Part shown: positions 1 to 9,446 of the stretch, one piece after another | How the letters are laid out: each line of letters begins with the position of its first letter | Position numbering within the stretch: the stretch's first letter is position 1 | DNA from: Listeria immobilis | GTDB taxonomy: Bacteria > Bacillota > Bacilli > Lactobacillales > Listeriaceae | Assembly (NCBI RefSeq): GCF_014322765.1 | Contig: NZ_JAASTZ010000001.1 | Span: forward strand, 62,001-126,000 | Direction of reading: 5' to 3' | Length of the DNA stretch: 64,000 nucleotides | Notes under the pieces: model-generated | What the model was told of the DNA's origin: nothing | Databases searched by the model: none | What the model saw: the letters and a program-made list of their open reading frames with translations, nothing else | Made by a program: the position numbers and the translations under genes

Positions 1-73
1 ATATATCGATCAATACATTAAGAAAAAGCTTGATGAAGAAGATAGTAAAAATGTAGAAACTCACGCTGAATAG
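1..73 (+). CDS. 3' end of an unidentified protein (partial)
   Basis: An open frame enters from the left edge and ends at TAG 71-73 after about 23 charged residues (ending ...KNVETHAE). It is followed directly by a terminator hairpin, as expected for a real gene end. Too little is present to name the protein. Confidence 0.5.
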   Translation, partial: YIDQYIKKKLDEEDSKNVETHAE

Positions 74-81
74 TATAACAA

Positions 82-110
82 AAGCAGCCTTAACCAGAGG
101 CTGTTTTTTT
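82..110 (+). terminator. Intrinsic terminator of the left-edge gene
   Basis: A 6-bp stem CAGCCT (85-90) / AGGCTG (98-103) with a 7-nt loop is followed by seven T residues. Confidence 0.75.
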
Positions 111-200
111 ATGATGACTTTTAGCTTTATATATCCAATTTTCTCGAAAAACATTGCAATTAGAATTAGAAAGACTTTAAGTAAATAGTTTCTACTTTTT

Positions 201-246
201 AAGGCTGTAGATTAGGTGAATAATCACTAAATCTGCAGCTTTTTTT
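201..246 (+). terminator. Second hairpin with T-tract in the same intergenic region
   Basis: About 17 bp of imperfect stem with G-U pairs (arms about 203-219 and 224-240, closing near GGTGA / TCACT) runs into seven T residues. No coding sequence lies between it and the previous terminator. It may end a small transcript, be left over from a lost gene, or act in the leader of the next gene. Confidence 0.5.
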
Positions 247-292
247 GATGAAATAGTTCCATCCTAAAAATGGACATAAAATTAGAGGTTTG

Positions 293-310
293 GTGTAAAA
301 TTTTTTACAC
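293..310. promoter_or_regulatory. Palindrome upstream of the LPXTG gene, possible operator
   Basis: The arms GTGTAAAA (293-300) and TTTTACAC (303-310) are perfect inverted repeats separated by TT. A -10-like TATACT lies at 331-336, so the palindrome sits where a regulator could cover the promoter. No T-run follows on the + strand, so a terminator is unlikely. The binding protein is unknown. Confidence 0.4.
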
Positions 311-413
311 GTAAAAAAAAACAAGGGTGCTATACTTTAGAAGTCAAGTCATACCAATGCTTTTTGCAACTTATCTGTATGATTGGCAAATAAAAATTAA
401 GGAGTATGAATAA

Positions 414-2138
414 ATGAAATCAAGCAAAATTGGAGCTTTATTATTAGGAACCACATTAATTGTACAGGCACCATTTCAAGTGTATGCAGCTAGTAATGAT
501 ACTGTTGATCAAAATAAAACAGAAGTAGCTGCACCAACGACATATATGAACGGCAAAGCATTAACGGCAACAAGCGATTTGGAGTTAACTATCGGGAAAC
601 AAGCAACCCAAACAATTCGCGTTCAAGACCAACCAATTGGTGATCTTGAATATGGAAGTAATATTTCTGACGTGAAAGTAGTTTTAACAAACATGGATGG
701 CATGAATTATAACATCGTATACGGCCCAAAAAGTGCAGATGGAACACATTATCAATATGCAGATGTGACTTTTTCAGGAACACCGACAAAGGCAGGAACT
801 GGGAGCTTCAGCCTTGAATATTATGATGGCGCTGGAAATGGTGGCGAAAGATCATATACTGTCAACACACAATCAACTACAACGGTGAAATATGTAGATC
901 AAGATGGGAACAAAATTGCAGAGGACACTGTACAAGCTGGAGACTTAAACACAGCTTATACAACAGAACCGAAAACAATTGATGGCTACACCGTTGATGA
1001 AACCAAACTTCCAAGTAACCAAAATGGACAATTTGGTGAAACGAACCAAACAGTAACTTACACTTACACTAAAAATGAAAGTGAAGTCAACAAAGGAACA
1101 GTAGGCATTTCATTCTATGCAGAAGATGGTGAGCGTCAAGAACTTGTAACATCATTAGACTTATCTTATGCATATCCAGATGGCGTGCCGTCGGATACAG
1201 TCACATTTGGTGATTTAGCAAATGGAGCAAGCTATAATGACTTAAGACCAGGTACATTACCAACGGAAATTTCGTGGAATGAGGTACTGGAAAATACCGT
1301 TGCTTACATGAATGGCGATATCGATGCTGCACAATTTGAAGCAGCGGTTGGTGGATCTGTAGCTTCCTTCGATTTGGATTTTATCGCAGAAAACTTTGAA
1401 GGCTATGAATTTGATGAAGCAGCTTATCAAGCAAACTTAGATAAAATGGTAACCTTTGAACAAAATGGTGGTAGTGTTAATTTACAAGTACCATTCAAGA
1501 AAATTGCAGAAGTTCAAGCTGGTGCAGATGTATCCGTAAAATATGTGGATGCAGATGGCAATGAATTAGCAGCGGCAGAAACATTAAGCGGCAACGTAGA
1601 TGAAAGCTATACTTCAGAAGCAAAAACAATTGATGGCTGGACACTAAAAGAAACTCCAGCAAACGCAACTGGTACTTTTACAGACCAAGCGCAAACCGTC
1701 ACTTATGTGTATGAAAAAAATACCGATGACAATGTAACACCAACACCTGTTGATCCAGATGATAACAATAATTCAACAGATGATCCAGATACTCAATCTG
1801 ATGATAGCTCAAACATTCCTTCTGACAATAGTGCAACTGATTCTTCTGATAACAGTGCAGATAGCCCAACTGATAAGGACGCAGTTAAAAGTAATAGTGA
1901 CAGCAAAAGCAGCAATGCCAGCGATGTAAAAGAAAGTGCAACAACTCCGCAAGTTAGTGACAATGCAGCTACTGCGAAAACACAAACAGGTACTCCAGCT
2001 AACACAACGACAATAGCGAAAAACTCCCTACCAAAAACAGGAGATAACGCTTTGCAAAGTGGTTTATTAGTCGGACTAGGAGCAGTTTTACTTGGTGGAC
2101 TTTTCGTCTTCTTGCGTAAAACTAGAAAAGCAAAATAA
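414..2138 (+). CDS. LPXTG-anchored surface protein with two MucBP domains
   Basis: A 574-residue cell-wall protein. Residues 1-25 form a signal peptide ending VYA. An Ig-like beta-rich stretch follows (about 40-150). Two MucBP-type domains (about 155-222 and 373-433) each start with a VKYVD.DGN motif and end TYTYTKN or TYVYEKN. A Ser/Thr/Asp-rich wall-spanning spacer leads to the sortase A signal LPKTG at 539-543, a hydrophobic helix and a basic tail. The start is set by AAGGAG at 399-404. MucBP domains in Listeria are associated with mucin or glycan binding; the ligand here is not known. The gene stands alone between terminators. Confidence 0.9.
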   Translation: MKSSKIGALLLGTTLIVQAPFQVYAASNDTVDQNKTEVAAPTTYMNGKALTATSDLELTIGKQATQTIRVQDQPIGDLEYGSNISDVKVVLTNMDGMNYNIVYGPKSADGTHYQYADVTFSGTPTKAGTGSFSLEYYDGAGNGGERSYTVNTQSTTTVKYVDQDGNKIAEDTVQAGDLNTAYTTEPKTIDGYTVDETKLPSNQNGQFGETNQTVTYTYTKNESEVNKGTVGISFYAEDGERQELVTSLDLSYAYPDGVPSDTVTFGDLANGASYNDLRPGTLPTEISWNEVLENTVAYMNGDIDAAQFEAAVGGSVASFDLDFIAENFEGYEFDEAAYQANLDKMVTFEQNGGSVNLQVPFKKIAEVQAGADVSVKYVDADGNELAAAETLSGNVDESYTSEAKTIDGWTLKETPANATGTFTDQAQTVTYVYEKNTDDNVTPTPVDPDDNNNSTDDPDTQSDDSSNIPSDNSATDSSDNSADSPTDKDAVKSNSDSKSSNASDVKESATTPQVSDNAATAKTQTGTPANTTTIAKNSLPKTGDNALQSGLLVGLGAVLLGGLFVFLRKTRKAK

Positions 2139-2197
2139 ACCTTAAAAAAATGTTAATTAAAGGCTCAACAGATAACGAGCTGCCTAATTATTAAAAA

Positions 2198-2244
2198 ACA
2201 CTTCTTATCAAATTGGAATTAAATTTGGTAAGGAGTGTTTTTTT
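2198..2244 (+). terminator. Terminator of the MucBP LPXTG gene
   Basis: A hairpin of about 17 bp (arms near 2199-2215 and 2222-2238, several G-U pairs) is followed by a run of T residues. Confidence 0.8.
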
Positions 2245-2590
2245 GAGTTTCTTCAAAAAAGGCGTAACGTTGGATTAATGAAAATGATACGCTTATAGGC
2301 AGAAAAACATTTCATAGGTAGTACAAATCAACTTGGAAATGAGAACAAAACTGATAGTGACTGTTCTCAAAAGCACTTCTGAAGCAATAATTGCAGAATC
2401 TAGGAGCGCACTTAAAATCTAATTAGACGTAAACAATCTATCAAAGTTAATGGGGAAATAATTAGCGTTTTTTTGTAAAGTCAGTAATCGGAAATTTGCG
2501 CACAACAAGAGATTATTTCGCTACGAATAAACCAGTGGCTAGTTTAACCAATGTTTTTTTGATATACTAAATTGTGATAAAACAAACAAA
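2245..2590. other. Intergenic stretch without a convincing gene
   Basis: All frames are interrupted by stops and no ribosome site precedes a usable start. TATACT at 2563-2568 could be the -10 of the downstream gene, but I see no -35 at proper spacing. The rest is featureless or decayed beyond recognition. Confidence 0.5.
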
Positions 2591-2610
2591 GGACGCAGGA
2601 GGAAAAAAAG

Positions 2611-3540
2611 ATGTCAATTACAAATTTATTAAATATTAAATACCCCATTATCCAAGGTGCAATGGCGCAAATTGCGAAAGCTCCACTTGTTGCAGCTGTT
2701 TCAAATGCAGGCGGACTTGGAATTATCGCTTCTGGGGGAATGAGTGCGGATATGCTTCGAAAAGAAATCCAAAAAACAAAAAGGCTAACAGATAAACCAT
2801 TTGGTGTTAATTTAATGTTAATGATGACAAATATTGCCGAATTAACAGAAGTTATTATAGAAGAGAAAATCGGTATTGTGACAACTGGGGCAGGAACACC
2901 AAAAACGTTTATGCCAATATGGAAAGAAGCTGGAATTATAGTTATTCCCGTTGTTCCATCTGTTATGATTGCGAAACGTATGGAAAAGATGGGTGCAGAC
3001 GCAGTGATTGCGGAAGGAACAGAAGCTGGCGGACATGTTGGAGAAACAACTACCATGGCTTTATTACCACAAATTGTTGATGCCGTTACTATCCCAGTTA
3101 TTGGTGCTGGCGGAATTGCAGATGGTCGTGGAATTGCTGCTGCATTTGCTCTAGGTGCAAAAGGTGTTCAAATTGGCACGCGTTTTCTAGCGACAGAAGA
3201 ATGCCCGGTTCACCCTGATTTTAAAACAGCGGTTATTAAAGCTTCTGACCGCGATACAATGGTCACTGGACGTAAAGCCGGAGCACCGGTTCGTTCCATT
3301 AAAAACAAAATGATTAAAGAGTATATCCGTCTAGAAGAGGAAAATGCTGATCGTGATACATTAGAGGAGCTAACACTCGGCTCGTTAAGAAAAGCAGTGC
3401 AAGAAGGCGATACAGACAATGGTTCTGTTATGGCTGGACAAATTGCTGGTCTAATTAAAGAAATCAAACCTTGTAAAGAGGTAATAGAGGAAATGATGGC
3501 TGATACGAAATCAGTTATTACAAACTTAAAAATAAACTAA
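2611..3540 (+). CDS. FabK-like enoyl-ACP reductase / nitronate monooxygenase family flavoprotein
   Basis: A 309-residue FMN-dependent TIM-barrel enzyme. The N-terminal PIIQGAMAQIA, the central EGTEAGGHVG and the phosphate-binding GAGGIADGRG (about 170) with QIGTRFLATEE are hallmarks of the 2-nitropropane dioxygenase superfamily. The AGGHVG and RFL.TEE variants are those of FabK, which reduces trans-2-enoyl-ACP in fatty acid elongation. The L. monocytogenes gene in this position has been described as a second enoyl-ACP reductase beside FabI; that is from memory. Sequence alone cannot exclude nitronate oxidation. AGGAGG (2597-2602) fixes the start. It is monocistronic, with a strong terminator after it. 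Confidence 0.85.
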   Translation: MSITNLLNIKYPIIQGAMAQIAKAPLVAAVSNAGGLGIIASGGMSADMLRKEIQKTKRLTDKPFGVNLMLMMTNIAELTEVIIEEKIGIVTTGAGTPKTFMPIWKEAGIIVIPVVPSVMIAKRMEKMGADAVIAEGTEAGGHVGETTTMALLPQIVDAVTIPVIGAGGIADGRGIAAAFALGAKGVQIGTRFLATEECPVHPDFKTAVIKASDRDTMVTGRKAGAPVRSIKNKMIKEYIRLEEENADRDTLEELTLGSLRKAVQEGDTDNGSVMAGQIAGLIKEIKPCKEVIEEMMADTKSVITNLKIN

Positions 3541-3591
3541 TTTTATATTACAAAAAAGCTAAAAAAAGTTCTACCAGATAAATAATAAAGA

Positions 3592-3632
3592 AAAGATAGG
3601 ATATGTGAGATTTAAGCATATCCTATCTTTTT
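3592..3632 (+). terminator. Strong intrinsic terminator after the FabK-like gene
   Basis: A perfect 12-bp stem (3594-3605 and 3617-3628) is followed by T residues. Confidence 0.9.
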
Positions 3633-3712
3633 GTTATAAAAACACCTTATTTCCTAGAAAACAAAAATAATAATTTAATGAAAAAATTGCTAACACTATT
3701 TTCATTTGGAGG

Positions 3713-3732
3713 AAGTATACTATAAATATACT
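3713..3732. promoter_or_regulatory. Inverted repeat upstream of the Crp/Fnr-like pseudogene
   Basis: AAGTATA (3713-3719) and TATACTT (3726-3732) are perfect 7-bp arms around a 6-nt centre, about 50 bp before the start codon. It may be an autoregulatory site or simply contain the -10 element. Confidence 0.35.
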
Positions 3733-3781
3733 TAGAAAGAAGTAATGGATAAGTGAATGTTAGGAAAGGAAGTAGGGAAAA

Positions 3782-4419
3782 ATGACCTTTTTAGAATTTC
3801 ATCAATATGTGAAAAAAGACTCATTGATGTATTCATGGATAACAGATAAATTTTACCTTTCTCGTAAAAAAATAGAAGCAAGTGAAAAGATTACCGTAAA
3901 CAAAGAAGAAGTAATAATAATGGAAAAAGGTCTGTTGGTACAAGAAAGTGACGGGAAAAAGCCGATGATTCATCGTGTCTTTGCGGATCATCGTATTATT
4001 TTTACCATTCAAGATAGTTTTCAGCTTACGGCACTAGAAACATCGACATATAGTATAATACCAACAGAAAAATTATTTTCCCAATTAGATGCCAGTGGCT
4101 TATTATCAAACTTTTTTTACAAATTGCTGAAGATCTCGAACGCGACCTTGAACGGGATAAAAAATTAAGGTCTGTTAGTCCAGAAGAACGTGCAAATATT
4201 GTCTTAGCACTGATTATAAACCACTATAAAATAGACCCCGTAGAAAACCCCGATTTTCCCAAATGGTTAAGAGTGAACGTTCTTGCAAAACTAGCTAAAT
4301 GCCCCGTTTCAACTGCCTCGCAAATTATGAGAGAATTAATGGAAAAGGGAGTATCTGAAATCCCTCCTAAATATGGATCGAAAGTAGAACCATCTATATC
4401 ACATCCCTCATGTGCTTAA
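3782..4419 (+). pseudogene. Crp/Fnr (PrfA-like) family regulator, frameshifted
   Basis: The first 128 codons encode a cyclic-nucleotide-binding-like beta-barrel domain of the Listeria Crp/Fnr type. At about 4108-4120 a run of T residues marks a shift: the original frame ends at 4168, while another frame continues with a dimerisation helix (AEDLERDLERDKK) and a winged HTH (LAKLAKCPVSTASQIMRELMEKG) to TAA 4417-4419. Together the pieces give about 212 residues, near the family's usual length. The last 20 codons look atypical and may hold a second lesion. The HTH half has no start of its own, so the gene is probably dead. A sequencing error in the T-run is the alternative. Confidence 0.8.
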
Positions 4420-4448
4420 AGCTATAAAAGCAACAAAAATATTAAGTG

Positions 4449-4483
4449 CTCCGAAGCTGAAAAGTAGCTTCGGAGTTTGCTAT
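4449..4483 (+). terminator. Terminator of the Crp/Fnr pseudogene
   Basis: A perfect 10-bp stem CTCCGAAGCT (4449-4458) / AGCTTCGGAG (4466-4475) with a 7-nt loop, followed by a T-rich stretch. Confidence 0.8.
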
Positions 4484-4560
4484 TCTTAGATATAAAGTTA
4501 GATTCAGAAAAAAACTAAGTACTTGCTTTATTTAAGAGCGGGTGCGTAGGAGGTAGATGT

Positions 4561-7190
4561 ATGCTTTGGTTAAAAGAGTCAATCGAGCAGCTTCTCAGTA
4601 AACTACACACAAATTTAGACACAGGATTAACAAAAGAACAAGTAAAGCAAAAACATTTGGAATTTGGTAGAAACGAGTTTGAAGAAGGAAAAAAAGAGTC
4701 ACTTCTTCAAAAAGTAAGTCATCATTTATTAGAAATTACAACGGTTGTTTTACTTGTTGCAGCTGCTATTTCAGCTTATTTAGCAATTACAACTGGATAT
4801 GGTTGGGCAAAAGTAGTTGTTATTTTAGGAATTGTTATATTAAATATGGTTCTTGGTATTTATCAAGAAAGCAGCGCAGAGAAAGCACTCGCTGCACTTC
4901 AAAATATGAACGCTCATTTAACAACGGTACTTCGCGATGGAGTTCGAACTCAAGTGGACGTAGCAGAATTAGTACCGGGAGACATTATCGAAATAGTTGC
5001 AGGAGATATGATTCCAGCCGATGCGCGGATAATTTCTAGCAGTAGTTTGCAAGTCGAGGAGTCTGCACTTACCGTGGAGAGTGTACCAGTAGAAAAAGAT
5101 GCAACAGCTGAAATTTCCGAAAAAGCACCTATTGGAGATCGACTTAATATGCTTTATTCTGGCTGTCTTGTAACGAATGGACGTGCAACAGCGGTAGTAG
5201 TAGAAATTGGTATGGCGACCGAGATGGGGAAAATTGCTGGATTATTAAATAATACGTCAAAATTAATGACACCCTTACAACATCGCTTAAAAGAATTAGC
5301 AAAACGTCTTAGCATTGTCGCACTTTTAGCAGGAATATTAATATTTATTATTGATGTGTATGTGTATGGGGAAACGATTATTGAAACACTGATGATTGCG
5401 ATTTCTCTTGCGGTAGCAGCAGTACCAGAGACATTACCTGTGATTGTAACATTGACCCTTGCATATGGGGTTCAAAATATGGTGCGGAAAAACACGATTA
5501 TCCGCCGAATTCCTGCCATTGAAACGATTGGGAATACTTCTGTCATTTGTTCTGATAAAACAGGCACACTCACACACAAAAAATGATTATTCAACAAATT
5601 TGGGCAACAGAGCATGCTCCAATGAAGGCAACAGCAAATTTTGGAACAGCAGAAGCAAATGTTTTAGAAATGCTAAGTCTTGCTAGTAACGCAACGATTG
5701 AAGTAGCAGATGGTGAAGAAATCATCATTGGGGACCCAACTGAAAGCGCGATTATTCGTTTGCTAGAAGAAAAAGGGACGAAAAAGAATGTCCTTGAAGA
5801 AAAATATCCTCGTGTTATTGAACTCCCATTTGACTCCGATAGGAAATTAATGACAACCATTCACTAAACAGAAAATGGCTTCCTTTCCATCACAAAAGGA
5901 GCATTTGACCGAATTCCTGTTGCTTTTTCTGATGAGTTTTTGGCAAAAGCAGAGAGTGTACATGATAGTTTTGCTGAAGATGCTTTACGAGTGCTTGTTG
6001 TCGCTTATAAAAAATACGAAAAAATGCCAACGGATCTTTCGAGTAAAGCATTAGAGACAAATCTAACTTTCGCGGGAATGGTTGGAATGATAGATCCTCC
6101 ACGACCAGAAAGTAAATCCGCCGTGTTAGCAGCAAAAAAAGCGGGTATAAAAACAGTAATGATTACTGGTGACCACATTGTGACAGCATCGGCTATTGCA
6201 AAAGAAATTGGTATTTTAACAGATAATGACAAAGCGATAACTGGAGCAGAACTTGCAGAAATGTCAGAACAAGACTTAGAGAAAAATATTAGAGAGTATG
6301 CAGTATATGCTCGTGTTAGTCCAGAAGATAAGATTCGAATTGTAAAAGCTTGGCAGAAAAATGGCGAAATTGTAACAATGACTGGTGATGGAGTAAATGA
6401 TGCTCCAGCCCTAAAAGCAGCGGATGTAGGTGCGGCAATGGGGATTACTGGAACCGACGTATCTAAAAATGCAGCAGATATGGTTATTACCGATGATAAC
6501 TTTGCAACAATTGTTGATGCGGTAAAAGAAGGTCGGACAGCTTATGAAAATATTCGAAAAACCATTTATTTCTTATTGAGTACTAACTTTTCTCAAATTT
6601 TTATTATGCTGATTGCGATTATTTTAGGATGGGGAGCACCAGTTGTTGCAGTTCAATTGCTATTAATCAACGTTGTGTCCGATGGAATTCCTGGTTTCTT
6701 CCTAAGCCGAGAAAAAGCGGATGATTCGATAATGAACCGTCAACCAATACCGAAAAATGCCGGAATATTTGCGGGAGGACTTGGGAAGAAAATGGCAACC
6801 CAAGCAGTTGTCTTTACGATTGTAACGCTAGCTGGTTTCTATATCGGACAATTTGTAACAATTCATCCGTCCATCGGTGCAAGTTATGAAGTAGGAATGA
6901 CAATGGCGTTTATTATTCTTGCTTGGTCGTCAGTTACACATATTTTTAATGTAAGAAGTGATAAATCGATCTTTACAATTGGTTTTTTATCTAATCGAGG
7001 GTTGTTCTTTAGTGCAATTTGTTCGATGATGATTATTCTAGGTCTAGCAATTATTCCACCACTTGCAAATTTGTTTTTCTTAGTGAAAATGAGTCTTATA
7101 CACTGGGTTCTTGCATTTGTACTTTCAATGCTGCCACTGGTATTTGTTGAAATTCAAAAATTCATTCAGCGTAAAAAAGCAAACGCATAA
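4561..7190 (+). pseudogene. P2-type cation-transporting ATPase, frameshift plus nonsense
   Basis: Reassembled, this is a full P-type ATPase of about 876 residues like the PMR1/SERCA-type Ca2+ pumps: cation-ATPase N domain, TGES-like actuator (altered to TVES), PEGL-like PETL in helix M4, phosphorylation site DKTGTLT (Asp about 332), MITGDH, TGDGVNDAPA, and C-terminal helices. Two lesions break it. One A is missing from the A-run after DKTGTLTHK (about 5576-5582), giving TGA at 5584-5586. In the resumed frame, TAA at 5865-5867 interrupts the nucleotide-binding domain, where a conserved frame continues on both sides. AGGAGG at 4548-4553 still precedes the start. The actuator change from TGES to TVES also suggests relaxed constraint. 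The intact paralogue is at 40590-43238. Confidence 0.9.
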
Positions 7191-7205
7191 AAAGGAGGAA
7201 AGAAC

Positions 7206-8060
7206 ATGACGGACACTAAAAACTTAGTTACCACCATATTAGAACGAAATTTTGGTCAAGAAATTAGTATTCGCTATAAAGGAAGTAAGCAAGCGCAAAA
7301 ACGTTCAGAAGAGGTTATTGAGGAAATTGCCACCGTCATTGCTCCCTTAGTAACAACACTTGGAATAGATAGTAAAACAGTGAAGAAGACAATTCCATTT
7401 TTATATGAGCTTCAAAAAAATCAATTTTGCGATTTGAGTTCCTATCCTTATCCATTACTTTTGGTGGATGGGACTAGCGAGAATACAGAGAAATATTGGC
7501 GCGATTTACCAATTTATTGGACAGATCAAGCAAACAAAATTGCCTTGCCCTATGTTTTAGAACATATTAAACAAAATAATGCTAGACAAAAAATGCTGGC
7601 ATATCATCAGTGGCTTTTAACGACAGTGCAACAACTAAACAACCAACTTAATGCTAGTTTTCGGGTAAAATTAGTTTTTGAATCAGATATGCGAATTCGA
7701 TTACGTGTTTATGAAGTAAGCCGAATTGCGATGGAGGTACATTTTCTTGATAATCACGAGACAGAGCAGCAACATTTAGCGTATGATGTTAGTTTAGATG
7801 CTGACTTACAAATAAAGGTACGACTTCTTTTACGACAAGGAATTTTAACAGAAAATCTAAATTTAGAAGCGCTAAAAAATTACACAACGGCTGTTTTACC
7901 AATTGCTCATAGCCTTAAAAATTTGGAGCAACTAGATTTAACAGTAAGCGAAACGAAACAATTAACTAAATTACTCACAAAAGAAGAGCCGAAAATCATG
8001 GAAGATACAGATTTAACAAGTAACACTATAGATTTTTTGCAAAAAGTATCCAAAGCCTAA
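7206..8060 (+). CDS. Conserved protein of unknown function linked to the ATPase
   Basis: A 284-residue soluble protein with no signal peptide or membrane segment, predicted mixed alpha/beta. I recognise no domain. It starts 15 bp after the ATPase pseudogene with a strong AAAAGGAGG site, so the two form an operon. It may have served the pump or be independent of it. The reading frame is intact although its upstream partner is broken, and its transcription now depends on reading through that pseudogene. Confidence 0.8.
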   Translation: MTDTKNLVTTILERNFGQEISIRYKGSKQAQKRSEEVIEEIATVIAPLVTTLGIDSKTVKKTIPFLYELQKNQFCDLSSYPYPLLLVDGTSENTEKYWRDLPIYWTDQANKIALPYVLEHIKQNNARQKMLAYHQWLLTTVQQLNNQLNASFRVKLVFESDMRIRLRVYEVSRIAMEVHFLDNHETEQQHLAYDVSLDADLQIKVRLLLRQGILTENLNLEALKNYTTAVLPIAHSLKNLEQLDLTVSETKQLTKLLTKEEPKIMEDTDLTSNTIDFLQKVSKA

Positions 8061-8068
8061 AAATAGAG

Positions 8069-8110
8069 TGCTATTTAGTAGGAAGTGCATCTAAATGGCA
8101 TTTTATTTTT
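8069..8110 (+). terminator. Terminator of the ATPase operon
   Basis: TGCTATTTAG (8069-8078) pairs with CTAAATGGCA (8091-8100), one G-U, followed by TTTTATTTTT. Confidence 0.75.
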
Positions 8111-8170
8111 GCAAATAACAACAGAAAGATAGTAAAATGATACAATGAAAAAGAAATGAGGATATAAAAA

Positions 8171-8728
8171 TTGATACGACAAGCTAAAAAAACGGATGCG
8201 CCAAAAATTGCGCCGCTGTTATTAATTATTTGGAAAGATATGGAGTTACCGATTTTAGAAACAGAAAAGGAAGAAGTCATTGTAAAGGCACTCATTGAAG
8301 CAATACAAACAGAGACATATCGTTATAGTTATAGACATCTTCATGTATACGAAAAAGAGGACGATATTGCCGGGGTGCTTGCCGGTTATCCTGGAAAACT
8401 AGAGCCGGAAATTGATGCTCCTTGGAACAATATTGCTAAAAAACACGGTATTACCTTTAAAGAGCCGATTTTTAAAGATAAGGAAACGTTTGCGGGAGAA
8501 TGGTATTTAGATTCTATTGTTACCAATAAAAAATATCGCGGTTTTGGGGTTGGTACAGCTTTATTAAATAAATTAACAGAAATAGCAGCAAAAGATGGAG
8601 AAAAAGTGGTTGGACTAAACTGTGATAAAGGAAATCCACATGCAAAACGTTTATATGAGCGAATTGGTTTTCATGTAACAGGAGAAATAGTACTTAGTGG
8701 GCATATATATGAGCATATGCAAAAATAA
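8171..8728 (+). CDS. GNAT family N-acetyltransferase
   Basis: A 185-residue GNAT fold protein. The acetyl-CoA loop is in LDSIVTNKKYRGFGVGTALL (about 116-135), with the R/Q-x-x-G-x-G/A-like RGFGVG, and the late strand NPHAKRLYERIGF (about 156-168) is the usual motif B. It starts at TTG 8171 with TGAGGAT eight bases upstream. The substrate is unknown. The lipoprotein gene follows after 17 bp, so the two are probably cotranscribed. Confidence 0.85.
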   Translation: MIRQAKKTDAPKIAPLLLIIWKDMELPILETEKEEVIVKALIEAIQTETYRYSYRHLHVYEKEDDIAGVLAGYPGKLEPEIDAPWNNIAKKHGITFKEPIFKDKETFAGEWYLDSIVTNKKYRGFGVGTALLNKLTEIAAKDGEKVVGLNCDKGNPHAKRLYERIGFHVTGEIVLSGHIYEHMQK

Positions 8729-8745
8729 GAAATGAGGTCGATTGG

Positions 8746-9405
8746 ATGAAAAAGATAATTTTCACAGTGGCTCTAAGCTTTATTTTACTTCTCTCAGGAT
8801 GTGCAGATGTGACAAATACTGTGAAAGTAGATAAAAAAGGCGATGCGACCATTTCTTTTGATATTGATATTTCATCTGTAGCAGGGATTTTTGCATCTAG
8901 TTATTCTGATGAAGTACTCACTCAATTAGAAGAAGCTGGATTTAAAGTAGATAAAAAATCAAATACCAGCTATCATATTGAAAAGAAATTAGAGAAAAAT
9001 ACTACAAAAAGTGATCTAAAGCCAGAAGATTTTGGTGTAAAAATTACTAATACTAAAAGCTTTTTTACACAGAAAGTACGAATAGATGCCAATATTGATC
9101 CGGAGAAAATATGGAAGCAAGAAGTAACCGGAGTCCCGTTTCCAAAAGAGGTGTTGGCGCAAATTGATTATACCCTTATTTTAGATCTACCCATTTCAAC
9201 AATTGGAGATAATAATGCTAAAAGTGTCGATGGTGGAAAACTAACATGGGATGTCCCACTTGCGGAAAAATCAGAAATGTACTTTGATATAACTCTTCCA
9301 AATGTGAAAAATATTGCGATTGTGAGCGGAATTATTTTAGTAGCCATTATTGCTTTGATTATTTATTTGATTCGGAAGCATTCTAAAAAGAAAAAATCCG
9401 CCTAA
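8746..9405 (+). CDS. Membrane-anchored lipoprotein (LppM-like)
   Basis: 219 residues. The N-terminus ends in a lipobox LLSGC with Cys19, so it should be lipidated outside the membrane. A single hydrophobic helix near 184-206 followed by a Lys-rich tail (RKHSKKKKSA) gives a second anchor. The extracytoplasmic part between them resembles the LppM-type domain of Firmicute and actinobacterial lipoproteins. No ligand can be inferred. ATGAGGTCG precedes the start. Confidence 0.8.
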   Translation: MKKIIFTVALSFILLLSGCADVTNTVKVDKKGDATISFDIDISSVAGIFASSYSDEVLTQLEEAGFKVDKKSNTSYHIEKKLEKNTTKSDLKPEDFGVKITNTKSFFTQKVRIDANIDPEKIWKQEVTGVPFPKEVLAQIDYTLILDLPISTIGDNNAKSVDGGKLTWDVPLAEKSEMYFDITLPNVKNIAIVSGIILVAIIALIIYLIRKHSKKKKSA

Positions 9406-9406
9406 A

Positions 9407-9446
9407 AAAGAGGTTAAGCTATGTAAGCTTAGCCTCTTTACTTTTT
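9407..9446. terminator. Bidirectional terminator between the lipoprotein and merR genes
   Basis: AAAGAGGTTAAGCT (9407-9420) pairs with AGCTTAGCCTCTTT (9426-9439), one G-U. T-rich tails exist on both strands, and the merR stop codon (9419-9421) lies inside the stem. Confidence 0.85.

Noticed and set aside
2544-3056. Long minus-strand open frame opposite the FabK-like gene
   Set aside because: It mirrors the codon pattern of a well-supported gene on the other strand and has no ribosome site or recognisable domain.
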